Assembly (NCBI RefSeq): GCF_028280385.1
Contig: NZ_JANQLX010000002.1
Coordinates: forward strand, 1 to 64,000
Source of the DNA: Allomuricauda sp.
GTDB taxonomy: Bacteria; Bacteroidota; Bacteroidia; Flavobacteriales; Flavobacteriaceae
DNA: 64,000 nucleotides
Direction of reading: 5' to 3'
Below, piece after piece: positions 32,553 through 40,816 of this stretch. The stretch's first letter is position 1, and every line of letters starts with the position of its first letter. The position numbers were made by a program, and so were the translations under genes. The notes under the pieces were generated by a model that saw only the letters and a program-made list of their open reading frames with translations, searched no databases and had not been told where the DNA came from.

Positions 32553-34244
32553 ATGTCAGACGATAAAAAGGTCATTTTTTCAATGTCCGGGGTGACCAAG
32601 ACATTCAAAACGGCCAATACACCAGTACTCAAAAACATTTATCTCAGTTTTTTCTACGGGGCTAAAATCGGGATTTTGGGTCTCAACGGTTCTGGTAAAT
32701 CCACCTTGCTGAAAATTATAGCTGGGGTAGATAAAAATTACCAGGGTGATGTGGTTTTTTCACCTGGTTACACCGTGGGCTATTTAGAGCAAGAGCCCCA
32801 ACTGGATGAAGAGAAAACCGTACTCGAAGTGGTAAAGGAAGGTGTGGCGGAGACCGTGGCCATTTTGGATGAGTACAACAAGATAAACGATATGTTTGGA
32901 CTTCCCGAAGTTTATGAGGACGCGGACAAAATGCAGAAGTTGATGGATAAGCAAGCTGCGCTCCAAGATAAAATTGATGCTTCCAACGCCTGGGAATTGG
33001 ATACCAAACTGGAAATAGCCATGGATGCACTGCGGACTCCGGAATCCGACAAAAAAATTGGGGTGTTGTCCGGAGGGGAACGCAGACGTGTTGCCCTGTG
33101 TAGGCTGTTGCTGCAAGAACCGGATGTGCTGTTGTTGGATGAGCCTACCAACCACTTGGATGCAGAATCGGTGCATTGGTTGGAACACCATTTGGCGCAG
33201 TATAAGGGAACAGTGATTGCCGTGACCCACGACCGTTATTTCTTGGATAACGTAGCGGGTTGGATATTGGAACTGGATCGCGGGGAAGGTATTCCATGGA
33301 AAGGAAATTATTCCGGCTGGCTGGATCAGAAAGCCAAGCGTTTGGCACAGGAGAGCAAACAGGCGTCCAAGCGTCAGAAAACCTTGGAAAGAGAGCTGGA
33401 ATGGGTACGACAAGGAGCCAAGGGTAGACAGACCAAGCAAAAGGCCCGTTTAAAAAATTATGATAAGCTGCTTAGCCAAGATCAAAAACAATTGGAAGAA
33501 AAGTTGGAGATCTATATTCCCAATGGACCCAGACTGGGGACCAATGTTATTGAAGCCAATGGAGTGAGCAAAGCCTATGGCGATAAGTTACTTTACGAGG
33601 ATTTAAACTTTAATTTGCCACAAGCCGGTATTGTGGGAATCATTGGTCCCAATGGCGCCGGTAAGACCACCATATTTAGGATGATCATGGGCGAAGAAAA
33701 CCCGGATAAAGGAGAGTTTACCGTTGGGGATACCGCTAAATTGGCCTATGTAGATCAAAGTCACTCCAATATAGACCCCAATAAGACCATATGGGAAAAC
33801 TTCAGCGATGGCCAGGAATTGGTGATGATGGGAGGGAAGCAGGTTAATTCACGTGCCTATTTGAGCCGATTCAATTTTTCTGGGAGCGAGCAGAACAAAA
33901 AGGTGAATATGTTGTCTGGAGGAGAACGGAACAGACTGCATTTGGCCATGACCTTAAAGGAGGAAGGAAATGTACTGTTGTTGGATGAGCCTACGAATGA
34001 TTTGGACGTTAATACGTTACGGGCGTTGGAGGAAGGTCTTGAAAACTTCGCTGGTTGTGCGGTGATCATTTCGCACGACAGATGGTTCTTGGATAGAATC
34101 TGTACCCATATCCTGGCTTTTGAGGGCGATTCCCAGGTGTATTTCTTTGAGGGTTCTTTCTCCGATTATGAGGAAAATAAAAAGAAACGCTTGGGCGCGG
34201 ATATCATGCCCAAGCGTATCAAATACAAAAAGCTGATTCGTTAG
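32553..34244 (+). CDS. ettA: Energy-dependent translational throttle protein EttA (ABC-F ATPase)
   Basis: 563 residues, two ABC domains without membrane segments. First: GLNGSGKST (43-51), LSGGERRR, DEPTNHLD. Second: GPNGAGKTT, LSGGERNR, DEPTNDLD. The linker is rich in Lys/Arg (KRQKTLERELEWVRQGAKGRQTK is the P-site tRNA-interaction motif region). EttA binds the ribosomal E site and gates early elongation according to ATP/ADP. The short length and lack of long insertions fit EttA rather than Uup or antibiotic-resistance ABC-F types. Confidence 0.93.
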   Translation: MSDDKKVIFSMSGVTKTFKTANTPVLKNIYLSFFYGAKIGILGLNGSGKSTLLKIIAGVDKNYQGDVVFSPGYTVGYLEQEPQLDEEKTVLEVVKEGVAETVAILDEYNKINDMFGLPEVYEDADKMQKLMDKQAALQDKIDASNAWELDTKLEIAMDALRTPESDKKIGVLSGGERRRVALCRLLLQEPDVLLLDEPTNHLDAESVHWLEHHLAQYKGTVIAVTHDRYFLDNVAGWILELDRGEGIPWKGNYSGWLDQKAKRLAQESKQASKRQKTLERELEWVRQGAKGRQTKQKARLKNYDKLLSQDQKQLEEKLEIYIPNGPRLGTNVIEANGVSKAYGDKLLYEDLNFNLPQAGIVGIIGPNGAGKTTIFRMIMGEENPDKGEFTVGDTAKLAYVDQSHSNIDPNKTIWENFSDGQELVMMGGKQVNSRAYLSRFNFSGSEQNKKVNMLSGGERNRLHLAMTLKEEGNVLLLDEPTNDLDVNTLRALEEGLENFAGCAVIISHDRWFLDRICTHILAFEGDSQVYFFEGSFSDYEENKKKRLGADIMPKRIKYKKLIR

Positions 34245-34259
34245 AATCAACCAACGGAT

Positions 34260-34946
34260 TTATTTTTGTTCCAATGCTTCAAGTCCTTCTTGGAGCATTT
34301 TTTTTGCACGATTTACATAGATCTTTTGATGATATTCCAGATTTTCTGGGGAATTGTCTTTTTCTGAAGTCTGATTGGCAAAGGATCGGGAAAGTTGAAT
34401 CAACTGGGCTATGGCAGCTTCAGCAGAGCTCAAGCGATCATCGGCATGTTTTTTAAACACCTTGATCATTTCCTGTTCCATGCTTTCCTGATCATCTTCG
34501 GAAGGGGCATAAGCTTCATGCTCCAGGGTACTGTCATCACTGTCTTCCACTACGGTTTCTGGAACGGTACCCAAGGTACATTCGTCCAACATGGTGATAA
34601 GCTCATTGATCAGGCCCATGGATTTTTTGGAAAAATAACGGCCGGCATCCCAGTCCACTGGTGCTATGGCCTTATTCAAGGCCTCCATGGCATCCAATCG
34701 TTTGTCCACCGCTTTGGCGCAGACACATTCTTCCATAAATGCTTCAGATTTTTCCAAGGCGATCAATGCTCGTTCCGCATAATACATCTGATGCTCAAAA
34801 TTTGTGGCCCCCAACGCTTTTTTGGTGTGGCTAAGCCCGTAGGTTATTTTGGCATAGAAGTTATCGCACTGGTTGGAAAAGGAAAAACTTGCCATACAAA
34901 GGCATGCAATAGCAAACAAAGTAAAGTGTTTGTTGGTCATGGTCAA
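34260..34946 (-). CDS. Exported helical protein of unknown function
   Basis: 228 residues with a signal peptide (about MTMTNKHFTLFAIACLCMASFSFSN). The mature part is mostly helical with cysteines near C27, in CVCAKAVDKR and in DECTLGT. The acidic middle (DSDDSTLEHEAYAPSEDDQES) is probably a linker. Convergent with ettA, 15 bases apart. I do not recognise the family. Confidence 0.72.
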   Translation of the reverse strand: MTMTNKHFTLFAIACLCMASFSFSNQCDNFYAKITYGLSHTKKALGATNFEHQMYYAERALIALEKSEAFMEECVCAKAVDKRLDAMEALNKAIAPVDWDAGRYFSKKSMGLINELITMLDECTLGTVPETVVEDSDDSTLEHEAYAPSEDDQESMEQEMIKVFKKHADDRLSSAEAAIAQLIQLSRSFANQTSEKDNSPENLEYHQKIYVNRAKKMLQEGLEALEQK

Positions 34947-35006
34947 GTACAGATTTGGGTTGGTACTTGTACCTTAACGAAAATTGTGGCTCAATATTTT
35001 ATGATT

Positions 35007-35783
35007 TTAAAAATCATCATTTGGGTACCAATCCAACTGCACTACCTTAATATTTGGGTCTTTTTGGTTAATAATCGATTTGAACTGCTTTACATTACTA
35101 ACCTTGGGCCTACCCCTATAGTGGTATGGATATACTTTTTTGGGCTTGAAAGCCAAAACGGCATCCGCAGCGCTTTCAACAGTCATGGTATAAGGGAGGT
35201 TCATGCAGACAAAGGCCATATCAATATTCTTCAAAGCGCGCATTTCGGGAATATCTTCAGTATCTCCCGAAAAATAGAGCCGTTGTCCATCAATGTTCAA
35301 GACATAGCCATTGCCTCTTCCCTTGGGATGATAATTTAGGGCTTCCTCCCTCAGGTTGTACATGGGTATGGCCTCCACCTTGATACCATAGCGCTCCTTG
35401 GAATCCCCATTATGCAGCACATCAATTTGGGGAGTGAATTCCTTGGGCATTTTATCAGCTACTGCTTGGGGCATCATAATTTTAGCTTTATGGGTGTCCA
35501 ATTCCTGAAGGGTTTCCAAACTAAAGTGATCTCCGTGGATATCGGTGATAAGAATCAAATCGGGTAGCTTTTGGCCGTCAAAGGCCTTTTTGCCCCCAAC
35601 AGGGTCTATATATATGGTAATACCTTCCCATTCCAATACAGTAGTGGCGTGTTGAATGGGAATGACTTTTATGGTTTCCGTGGACTTGGGTTTTTCGGCT
35701 ATAATGACGGTTTGCCCCAGGGAATTATAAGTACCGGTCGCCAAAAAAATGAAAATTAATAGGGGCGCAATGTTTTTTTTCAT
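35007..35783 (-). CDS. Exported MBL-fold metal-dependent hydrolase (UlaG-like)
   Basis: 258 residues with a signal peptide (about 1-23). The UlaG-type metallo-beta-lactamase core is visible: HATTVLEWEGITIYIDP (H45), TDIHGDHFS (H83, D85, H86), YFSGDTED (Asp) and YPYHYRG (His). The family includes L-ascorbate-6-phosphate lactonase and NAPE-PLD-like phosphodiesterases; the substrate is unknown. Confidence 0.87.
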   Translation of the reverse strand: MKKNIAPLLIFIFLATGTYNSLGQTVIIAEKPKSTETIKVIPIQHATTVLEWEGITIYIDPVGGKKAFDGQKLPDLILITDIHGDHFSLETLQELDTHKAKIMMPQAVADKMPKEFTPQIDVLHNGDSKERYGIKVEAIPMYNLREEALNYHPKGRGNGYVLNIDGQRLYFSGDTEDIPEMRALKNIDMAFVCMNLPYTMTVESAADAVLAFKPKKVYPYHYRGRPKVSNVKQFKSIINQKDPNIKVVQLDWYPNDDF

Positions 35784-35952
35784 AACTGGATTGTTTCGTG
35801 AGCCCTTTAAAATTAATGCATACGAACAACAACTCTAATTTTTTTTAACATTATTTAATCTTTTATGATCCAAATGGGAAACCCAAGCGTATATAACTCA
35901 GAACGTGATTGATCTAAACACTTATTAGCGAGAATCAATTAATTTAAAAGTT

Positions 35953-36840
35953 ATGACGGAAACAAAAAGTAACAACGGATTGAAGGTAATTGCTGGTTTA
36001 CTAGGGGTGATTCTATTGGGAACCATCATTTATACGGTAAGCCTTTACCAGGATAAGAAAAAGACCACCAACGCACTTACCCAGGAAAAAGAACTGGTTG
36101 TTGAGGACTTGAACAACTTGAAGTCTGAATACGACAAGGCCATCTTGGAAAGCAACGCTACAAATGAGGAATTGGTAGCTGCGAGGGACAACATTGCAAA
36201 ATACATCGATTCTGTCCAAGCCATGAAAGCTGACATTGCAACGCTTTCCAGGTACAGAAGACAAGTTAGCGTATTGAAGGCTGAAAGGGAAAAACTTATG
36301 AAACAGGTTGACTCCTTGACGCAGTCCAACACCTTGTTGGCCATGCAACGTGACAGTACATTTGTTGAATTGGAAAAACAAACTGTATTCAACGATTCTT
36401 TGGTAGTTCAGAACACCCAATTGGCCGATGCTGTTGAAAGAGGTTCTGCGCTTAGCCTTTCTACTTTTACGGTAGACGCCGTAAGGGAAAGAAACAGTGG
36501 AAAATTGGTTTCTACTTCCAGAGCTAGGTCTACTGATAAATTCAAGGTATGTTTTACCATAGCGGATAACGTGATTGCCGAGGCTGGTGACCGTGAGTTC
36601 TTTATTGAAGTATTGGATCCCCAAGGAAATGTATTGGGAGATAGCTACTCACAGTCCAATGAAGAAGGTGCTTCCATCACCTACAGCAAGGGAACGAATT
36701 TTTACTATGAGAACAGCTCTTTGGATGTATGCGATTACATCAATAAGCCTGCTTCCGATTTCCAAAAAGGAAATTACATGGTAAACGTATATGACAACAA
36801 GTTGAAACTTTTGGGTACTTCCAAGTTTACTTTAAAATAA
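35953..36840 (+). CDS. Membrane-anchored coiled-coil protein of unknown function
   Basis: 295 residues. One N-terminal membrane segment (IAGLLGVILLGTIIYTVSLY), a long coiled coil about 35-160, and a C-terminal beta domain (FKVCFTIADNVIAEAGDREFFIEVLDPQGNVLG ... YMVNVYDNKLKLLGTSKFTL). A topology with the beta domain outside the inner membrane is likely. Followed by a bidirectional terminator. Confidence 0.78.
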   Translation: MTETKSNNGLKVIAGLLGVILLGTIIYTVSLYQDKKKTTNALTQEKELVVEDLNNLKSEYDKAILESNATNEELVAARDNIAKYIDSVQAMKADIATLSRYRRQVSVLKAEREKLMKQVDSLTQSNTLLAMQRDSTFVELEKQTVFNDSLVVQNTQLADAVERGSALSLSTFTVDAVRERNSGKLVSTSRARSTDKFKVCFTIADNVIAEAGDREFFIEVLDPQGNVLGDSYSQSNEEGASITYSKGTNFYYENSSLDVCDYINKPASDFQKGNYMVNVYDNKLKLLGTSKFTLK

Positions 36841-36861
36841 TATACACTATCCACATTTCAC

Positions 36862-36897
36862 AAAAAAGCCCGGTCGTTTTAAGATCGGGCTTTTTTT
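36862..36897. terminator. Bidirectional terminator between the coiled-coil gene and fumC
   Basis: AAAAAAGCCCGGTC pairs with GATCGGGCTTTTTTT around a GTTTTAA loop, with T runs on both strands. Confidence 0.85.
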
Positions 36898-36911
36898 ATG
36901 CGGTAACTCGT

Positions 36912-38309
36912 CTACTTTAAGCTTCCCACCATATCTTCTGGTTTAACCCATTCGTCATACTCCTCCGCAGTTACATATCCCAGATTAATTGCCTCCTCCC
37001 TTAGCGTGGTTCCATTTTTATGGGCAGTATTCGCAATTTCGGCAGCCTTATAGTACCCAATTTTGGTGTTCAGGGCGGTTACGAGCATAAGCGAATTGTT
37101 CAATAAGGTCTTGATTACCTCATGATTGGGTTCAATGCCAACCGCACAATTCACATCAAAACTTACGCAGGCATCACCTATAAGCTGTGCGGATTGTAGG
37201 ATGTTGGCAGCCATCATGGGCTTGAAAACATTCAGTTCGTAATGTCCTTGGGTACCACCCACCGCAATGGCCATATCGTTGCCCATTACCTGGGCGCAGA
37301 CCATGGTCAGGGCCTCACATTGGGTTGGGTTTACTTTACCGGGCATAATGGAGCTGCCAGGCTCGTTGGCGGGAATAATTATCTCGCCAATTCCAGAACG
37401 TGGACCTGAGGCCATCATCCGAATATCGTTTGCAATTTTGTTAAGGGACACTGCCAGTTGCTTTAAAGCCCCATGACTTTCCACAATGGCATCATGGGCA
37501 GCCAAGGCCTCAAATTTGTTCTCTGCGGTAATAAATGGCTGATTGGTAAATTGGGCAATGTACTTGGCCACCAGTACATCATACCCCTTTGGGGTGTTCA
37601 ATCCAGTTCCCACAGCAGTTCCTCCCAATGCAAGTTCGCTTAGGTGGGGCAGGGTGTGTTTTAAGGCCTTCAAACCATGGTCCAATTGGGAAACATAACC
37701 TGAAAATTCCTGGCCCAAGGTTAGGGGAGTGGCATCCATCAGGTGGGTGCGTCCTATCTTTACAACATTTTGGAAATCCTTTGATTTTTTTGCCAAGGTG
37801 TTTCGCAGTTGTTCCACACCTGGAATGGTGACCTCCACAATTTTTTTGTATGCCGCAATGTGCATTCCAGTAGGAAAAGTATCATTGGAAGATTGACTTT
37901 TGTTTACATCGTCATTGGGCTGAATGGTTTTTTCCCCTTCGCCGATTTTTTTACCTGCAATTTCATGTGCCCTGTTGGCAATGACCTCGTTGACATTCAT
38001 ATTGCTTTGGGTTCCGGAGCCTGTTTGCCAAATCACCAAGGGAAACTGGTCATCGTGCTTTCCATCCAAAATCTCATCACAGACCTCACCGATCAAGTTT
38101 CTTTTTTCTTCCGCCAAAACCCCTAACTCATGGTTGGCAAAGGCCGCGGCCTTTTTAAGGTAGGCAAAACCATAAACCACTTCCAATGGCATGGATGCTG
38201 CTGGGCCAATTTTGAAATTGTTTCTGGAGCGTTCAGTTTGTGCACCCCAATATTTGTCCGATGGCACTTTTACCTCGCCCATCGTATCTTTTTCAATTCT
38301 GAAACTCAT
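36912..38309 (-). CDS. fumC: Fumarate hydratase class II
   Basis: 465 residues, full length. The superfamily signature [15 protein letters not shown] is present, along with [13 protein letters not shown] and [17 protein letters not shown] of class II fumarases. It interconverts fumarate and malate in the citric acid cycle without an iron-sulfur cluster. Its -7 box (TAACTTTG) lies at 38332-38339. Confidence 0.96.
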   Translation of the reverse strand: MSFRIEKDTMGEVKVPSDKYWGAQTERSRNNFKIGPAASMPLEVVYGFAYLKKAAAFANHELGVLAEEKRNLIGEVCDEILDGKHDDQFPLVIWQTGSGTQSNMNVNEVIANRAHEIAGKKIGEGEKTIQPNDDVNKSQSSNDTFPTGMHIAAYKKIVEVTIPGVEQLRNTLAKKSKDFQNVVKIGRTHLMDATPLTLGQEFSGYVSQLDHGLKALKHTLPHLSELALGGTAVGTGLNTPKGYDVLVAKYIAQFTNQPFITAENKFEALAAHDAIVESHGALKQLAVSLNKIANDIRMMASGPRSGIGEIIIPANEPGSSIMPGKVNPTQCEALTMVCAQVMGNDMAIAVGGTQGHYELNVFKPMMAANILQSAQLIGDACVSFDVNCAVGIEPNHEVIKTLLNNSLMLVTALNTKIGYYKAAEIANTAHKNGTTLREEAINLGYVTAEEYDEWVKPEDMVGSLK

Positions 38310-38331
38310 GGTTGTCTTTTTTAAGAATATG

Positions 38332-38339
38332 CAAAGTTA
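38332..38339 (-). promoter_or_regulatory. -7 promoter box (TAACTTTG) of fumC
   Basis: Minus-strand TAnnTTTG match, 22 bases before the fumC ATG. Confidence 0.5.
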
Positions 38340-38399
38340 GGGGTTCAGATATTTATTTTATATGACATCTGCCCATTTGAACATTTTTTGGGGGGAGAT

Positions 38400-38431
38400 T
38401 TGTTTTTTTAAACCAAATCAAGGTATCTTTG
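38400..38431 (+). promoter_or_regulatory. Promoter of the 58-residue membrane protein (TTG, 21 bases, TATCTTTG)
   Basis: TTG 38400-38402 and TATCTTTG 38424-38431 at ideal spacing, 19 bases before the ATG at 38451. Confidence 0.6.
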
Positions 38432-38450
38432 CGCAACAAAAGCAATTAAC

Positions 38451-38627
38451 ATGTTCGAATTTGACCAATACTTAGGATTTCTAGCATTTTTGACCATACT
38501 GACCATCGGTTTTTGGTTGATGATTTTTCTATTGACTTTTGTGGTCCCTTATTGGTTGTTCGGTAACTTGAAGGAAATGTACCAAGAAAGACGTGAGGCC
38601 AAACGCGCCAAGCGAAACGAAAGATAA
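38451..38627 (+). CDS. Small single-pass membrane protein
   Basis: 58 residues. A short acidic start (MFEFDQYLG), a long hydrophobic stretch (about 10-38, LAFLTILTIGFWLMIFLLTF and on), and a strongly basic tail (QERREAKRAKRNER). The gene has its own consensus promoter, a normal stop and an immediate terminator, which together support it despite its size. The basic tail should stay in the cytoplasm. I do not recognise a function. Confidence 0.75.
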   Translation: MFEFDQYLGFLAFLTILTIGFWLMIFLLTFVVPYWLFGNLKEMYQERREAKRAKRNER

Positions 38628-38630
38628 AGA

Positions 38631-38656
38631 AAAAGCCCCCAGATGGGGGCTTTTTT
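38631..38656. terminator. Bidirectional terminator
   Basis: AAAAGCCCCC/GGGGGCTTTT with loop AGAT. It ends the small membrane gene and the convergent lysine-tailed gene, whose stop it touches. Confidence 0.88.
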
Positions 38657-39146
38657 ATGCTTTGGATTTCTTTTCCTTCTTTTTCTTCTTCTTTTTCTTC
38701 TTTGTTTTAAACTTGTTTTTCTGAAGTTCCAGATAGGCAAGGTATTTATCCTCTGGTAAACCGGCTTTCATTTCTTCATCTTGCCTAATTCTTATCTTTT
38801 CCACCTCTTCCTTCATTTTTTCGGGCTCCAATTCCAAAATTTGGATTTCAATACGCTGCTGGACAGATTTCACCAAAGTGGTCCGGACCACAGCCTGTTC
38901 AAAAGCATCCAATCCCAATTCTTCCGTAATATTGGGCATTTGAAGGTCCACAATTTCCTCTGCGGTAAGTGGTTCTGCCTTCTTGGGCGCTTCCTGGGCC
39001 TGTGGAATGGCATTGCGCTGTCGGCCAAAACGATTTCCATAGCCATACCCATACGGACTTCCATAGCCGTATTGGGCCACTAGGTCGTTCACGCAAAAAA
39101 GACATAGCAGCGTGGCTAGAAAATAAATGGTCTGTGTTTTTCTCAT
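38655..39146 (-). CDS. Exported protein with polylysine tail
   Basis: 163 residues. Signal peptide to about VAQ, then a Gly/Tyr-rich segment (YGYGSPYGYGYGNRFG), a helical middle (about 55-145) and a C-terminal run in which nearly every residue is lysine (from about 148). The helical middle loosely resembles Spy/periplasmic helical proteins, but no family is certain. Confidence 0.75.
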   Translation of the reverse strand: MRKTQTIYFLATLLCLFCVNDLVAQYGYGSPYGYGYGNRFGRQRNAIPQAQEAPKKAEPLTAEEIVDLQMPNITEELGLDAFEQAVVRTTLVKSVQQRIEIQILELEPEKMKEEVEKIRIRQDEEMKAGLPEDKYLAYLELQKNKFKTKKKKKKKKKEKKSKA

Positions 39147-39188
39147 GATTTCTTCTTTAGTACTGTAAACTTTGGGCAGCAGCTAAAA

Positions 39189-39533
39189 TTAGGATAACAA
39201 GATACTGATTTTATCCGCAGGCCTTCCAATGACGGCCTTATTATCTTTAATGATAATAGGTCGTTCTATTAATTTGGGGTTTTGGACCATGGCCTCCACA
39301 ATGTCTTCATCCGAAAGCGATTTCCCTTTATAGTTTTCCTTCCAAATAGCTTCATTTTTTCGGACCAGTTCCCCAGGTGAAATTCCCAAATAACCAATTA
39401 TGGTCTTTAACTCCTCTTTACTAGGCACTTCATCCAAATACCGTACCACTTCGTGCGGCACTCCCGCGTTTTCCAAAAATTCTAGACCTTCCCGTGATTT
39501 TCTACACCTTGGATTGTGATATATTTTGATCAT
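39189..39533 (-). CDS. ArsC/Spx-family glutaredoxin-like arsenate reductase
   Basis: 114 residues, the usual length. The catalytic cysteine is C10 in YHNPRCRKSREG, the start of the thioredoxin-like fold; RPIIIKDNKAVIGRP near the end matches the family. It may reduce arsenate with glutaredoxin, but many chromosomal members have no proven arsenic role and no ars genes are nearby. Confidence 0.87.
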   Translation of the reverse strand: MIKIYHNPRCRKSREGLEFLENAGVPHEVVRYLDEVPSKEELKTIIGYLGISPGELVRKNEAIWKENYKGKSLSDEDIVEAMVQNPKLIERPIIIKDNKAVIGRPADKISILLS

Positions 39534-39581
39534 CTATTTTATTTTTTGCAATGTTCAATTAACTATCTGCAGTGGACATCC

Positions 39582-39632
39582 ACCATTCAAAACCCAAAAT
39601 TCAACATTCAAAATTCAACATTTAAAACACCA
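39582..39632 (+). repeat. Short modular repeat between prfB and arsC-like gene
   Basis: Tandem-like AAAATTCAACATTC words ending in AATTCAACATTTAAAA, the same vocabulary as in the 62 kb block and in menE. Confidence 0.65.
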
Positions 39633-39638
39633 TCCAAT

Positions 39639-40734
39639 CTATTCCTCCTTCTGACCCATCATCATCAAAAAGGCTTTTAGAAAGGCATTGATCTCTCCAT
39701 CCATTACCGCATCCACATTCCCCGTTTCTTCACTAGTGCGCACATCCTTCACCAATTTATAGGGATGCATCACATAATTCCGAATTTGGGAGCCCCATTC
39801 AATTTTCATTTTTGAGGACTCTATTTCTGCCCGTGCTTCCTGTTTTTTTCGAAGTTCAATTTCGTAAAGTTGTGACTTCAGCATCTTCATGGCCGTGGCC
39901 CGGTTGTCGTGCTGAGATCTTGAATCTGAACAGGATATCTGTATTCCGGTGGGTTTATGGAACAATTGGACCTTGGTTTCCACTTTATTTACATTTTGAC
40001 CACCAGCTCCACTGGAACGGGCCGTGGTAATCTCAATATCTGATGGGTTGACTTCAATTTCTATGGTATCATCCACCAGTGGATACACATAGACCGAGGC
40101 AAAACTGGTATGCCGTTTGGCATTGCTGTCAAAAGGTGAAATACGAACCAGGCGATGCACGCCGTTCTCACCTTTTAGCCATCCAAAGGCAAATTCACCT
40201 TCAATTTGCAGGGTCACGGTTTTAATTCCAGCAACGTCCCCTTCTTGGTAGTTGAGTTCTTTGACCTTGTACCCATTTTTCTCGCTCCACATGAGATACA
40301 TCCGCATTAGCATGGAGGCCCAATCACAACTTTCCGTACCGCCCGCACCGGCGGTAATCTGCAAGACGGCGGTAAGTTCATCACCCTCATCAGAGAGCAT
40401 GTTTTTGAATTCCAGGTTTTCTATGGATTCATGGGCTTGTGCATAATGCAACTTGACCTCCTCTTCGTTCACCTCACCAGCTTGGTGAAATTCCATTAAA
40501 ACTTCAAGGTCGCCCACCAAACTTGCAGCGGTATTGTAATCCTCTACCCACTTTTTCTTGGATTTTAGGGCCTGCATCTGAACCTGGGCCTCTTGTGGAT
40601 TGTCCCAAAATCCTGGGGCCGCGGTTTTCTCCTCGTCATTTTCTATTTCAATGAGTTTGGCATCAATGTCAAAGATACCTCCTTAACGCACCAAGGCGTT
40701 CAATAAGATCCTTTTGCTGATCTGTGGTAACCAT
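39639..40734 (-). CDS. prfB: Peptide chain release factor 2, programmed +1 frameshift
   Basis: 364 residues after frameshifting. Translation starts at ATG 40734 and meets an in-frame TGA as codon 22 (40671-40669). The site AGGAGG-TAT-CTT-TGA-C is the classical RF2 autoregulatory shift site with an internal Shine-Dalgarno; after CTT the ribosome skips one base and continues at GAC (40670). The rest carries the stop-codon recognition tripeptide SPF (199-201) and GGQ (244-246). RF2 ends translation at UGA and UAA; low RF2 favours the shift, so it controls its own level. A full consensus promoter lies upstream. Confidence 0.95.
40668..40682 (-). promoter_or_regulatory. prfB +1 programmed frameshift site
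   Basis: AGGAGGTATCTTTGAC on the minus strand (from 40683): SD-like AGGAGG three bases before CTT-TGA. The context TGAC is a poor terminator, as in E. coli prfB. Confidence 0.93.
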
Positions 40735-40749
40735 ACAATTTATTTGAGG

Positions 40750-40779
40750 CAAAAATAATGTTTCAGTGCAGTCGTACAA
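40750..40779 (-). promoter_or_regulatory. Promoter of prfB (TTG, 19 bases, TATTTTTG)
   Basis: On the minus strand TTG 40779-40777 and TATTTTTG 40757-40750; the box ends 15 bases before the prfB ATG. Confidence 0.6.
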
Positions 40780-40816
40780 CGAAATTTATATAAATTTAGC
40801 TTCAACTAACTCAGAT

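Noticed and set aside
34395..35339. 314-codon plus-strand frame
   Set aside because: It spans antisense to two genes with signal peptides and a metal site, and has hydrophobic, low-plausibility composition.
39639..40577. prfB as a 312-residue protein lacking its N-terminus
   Set aside because: The programmed frameshift site and a 21-codon leader restore the full 364-residue RF2.
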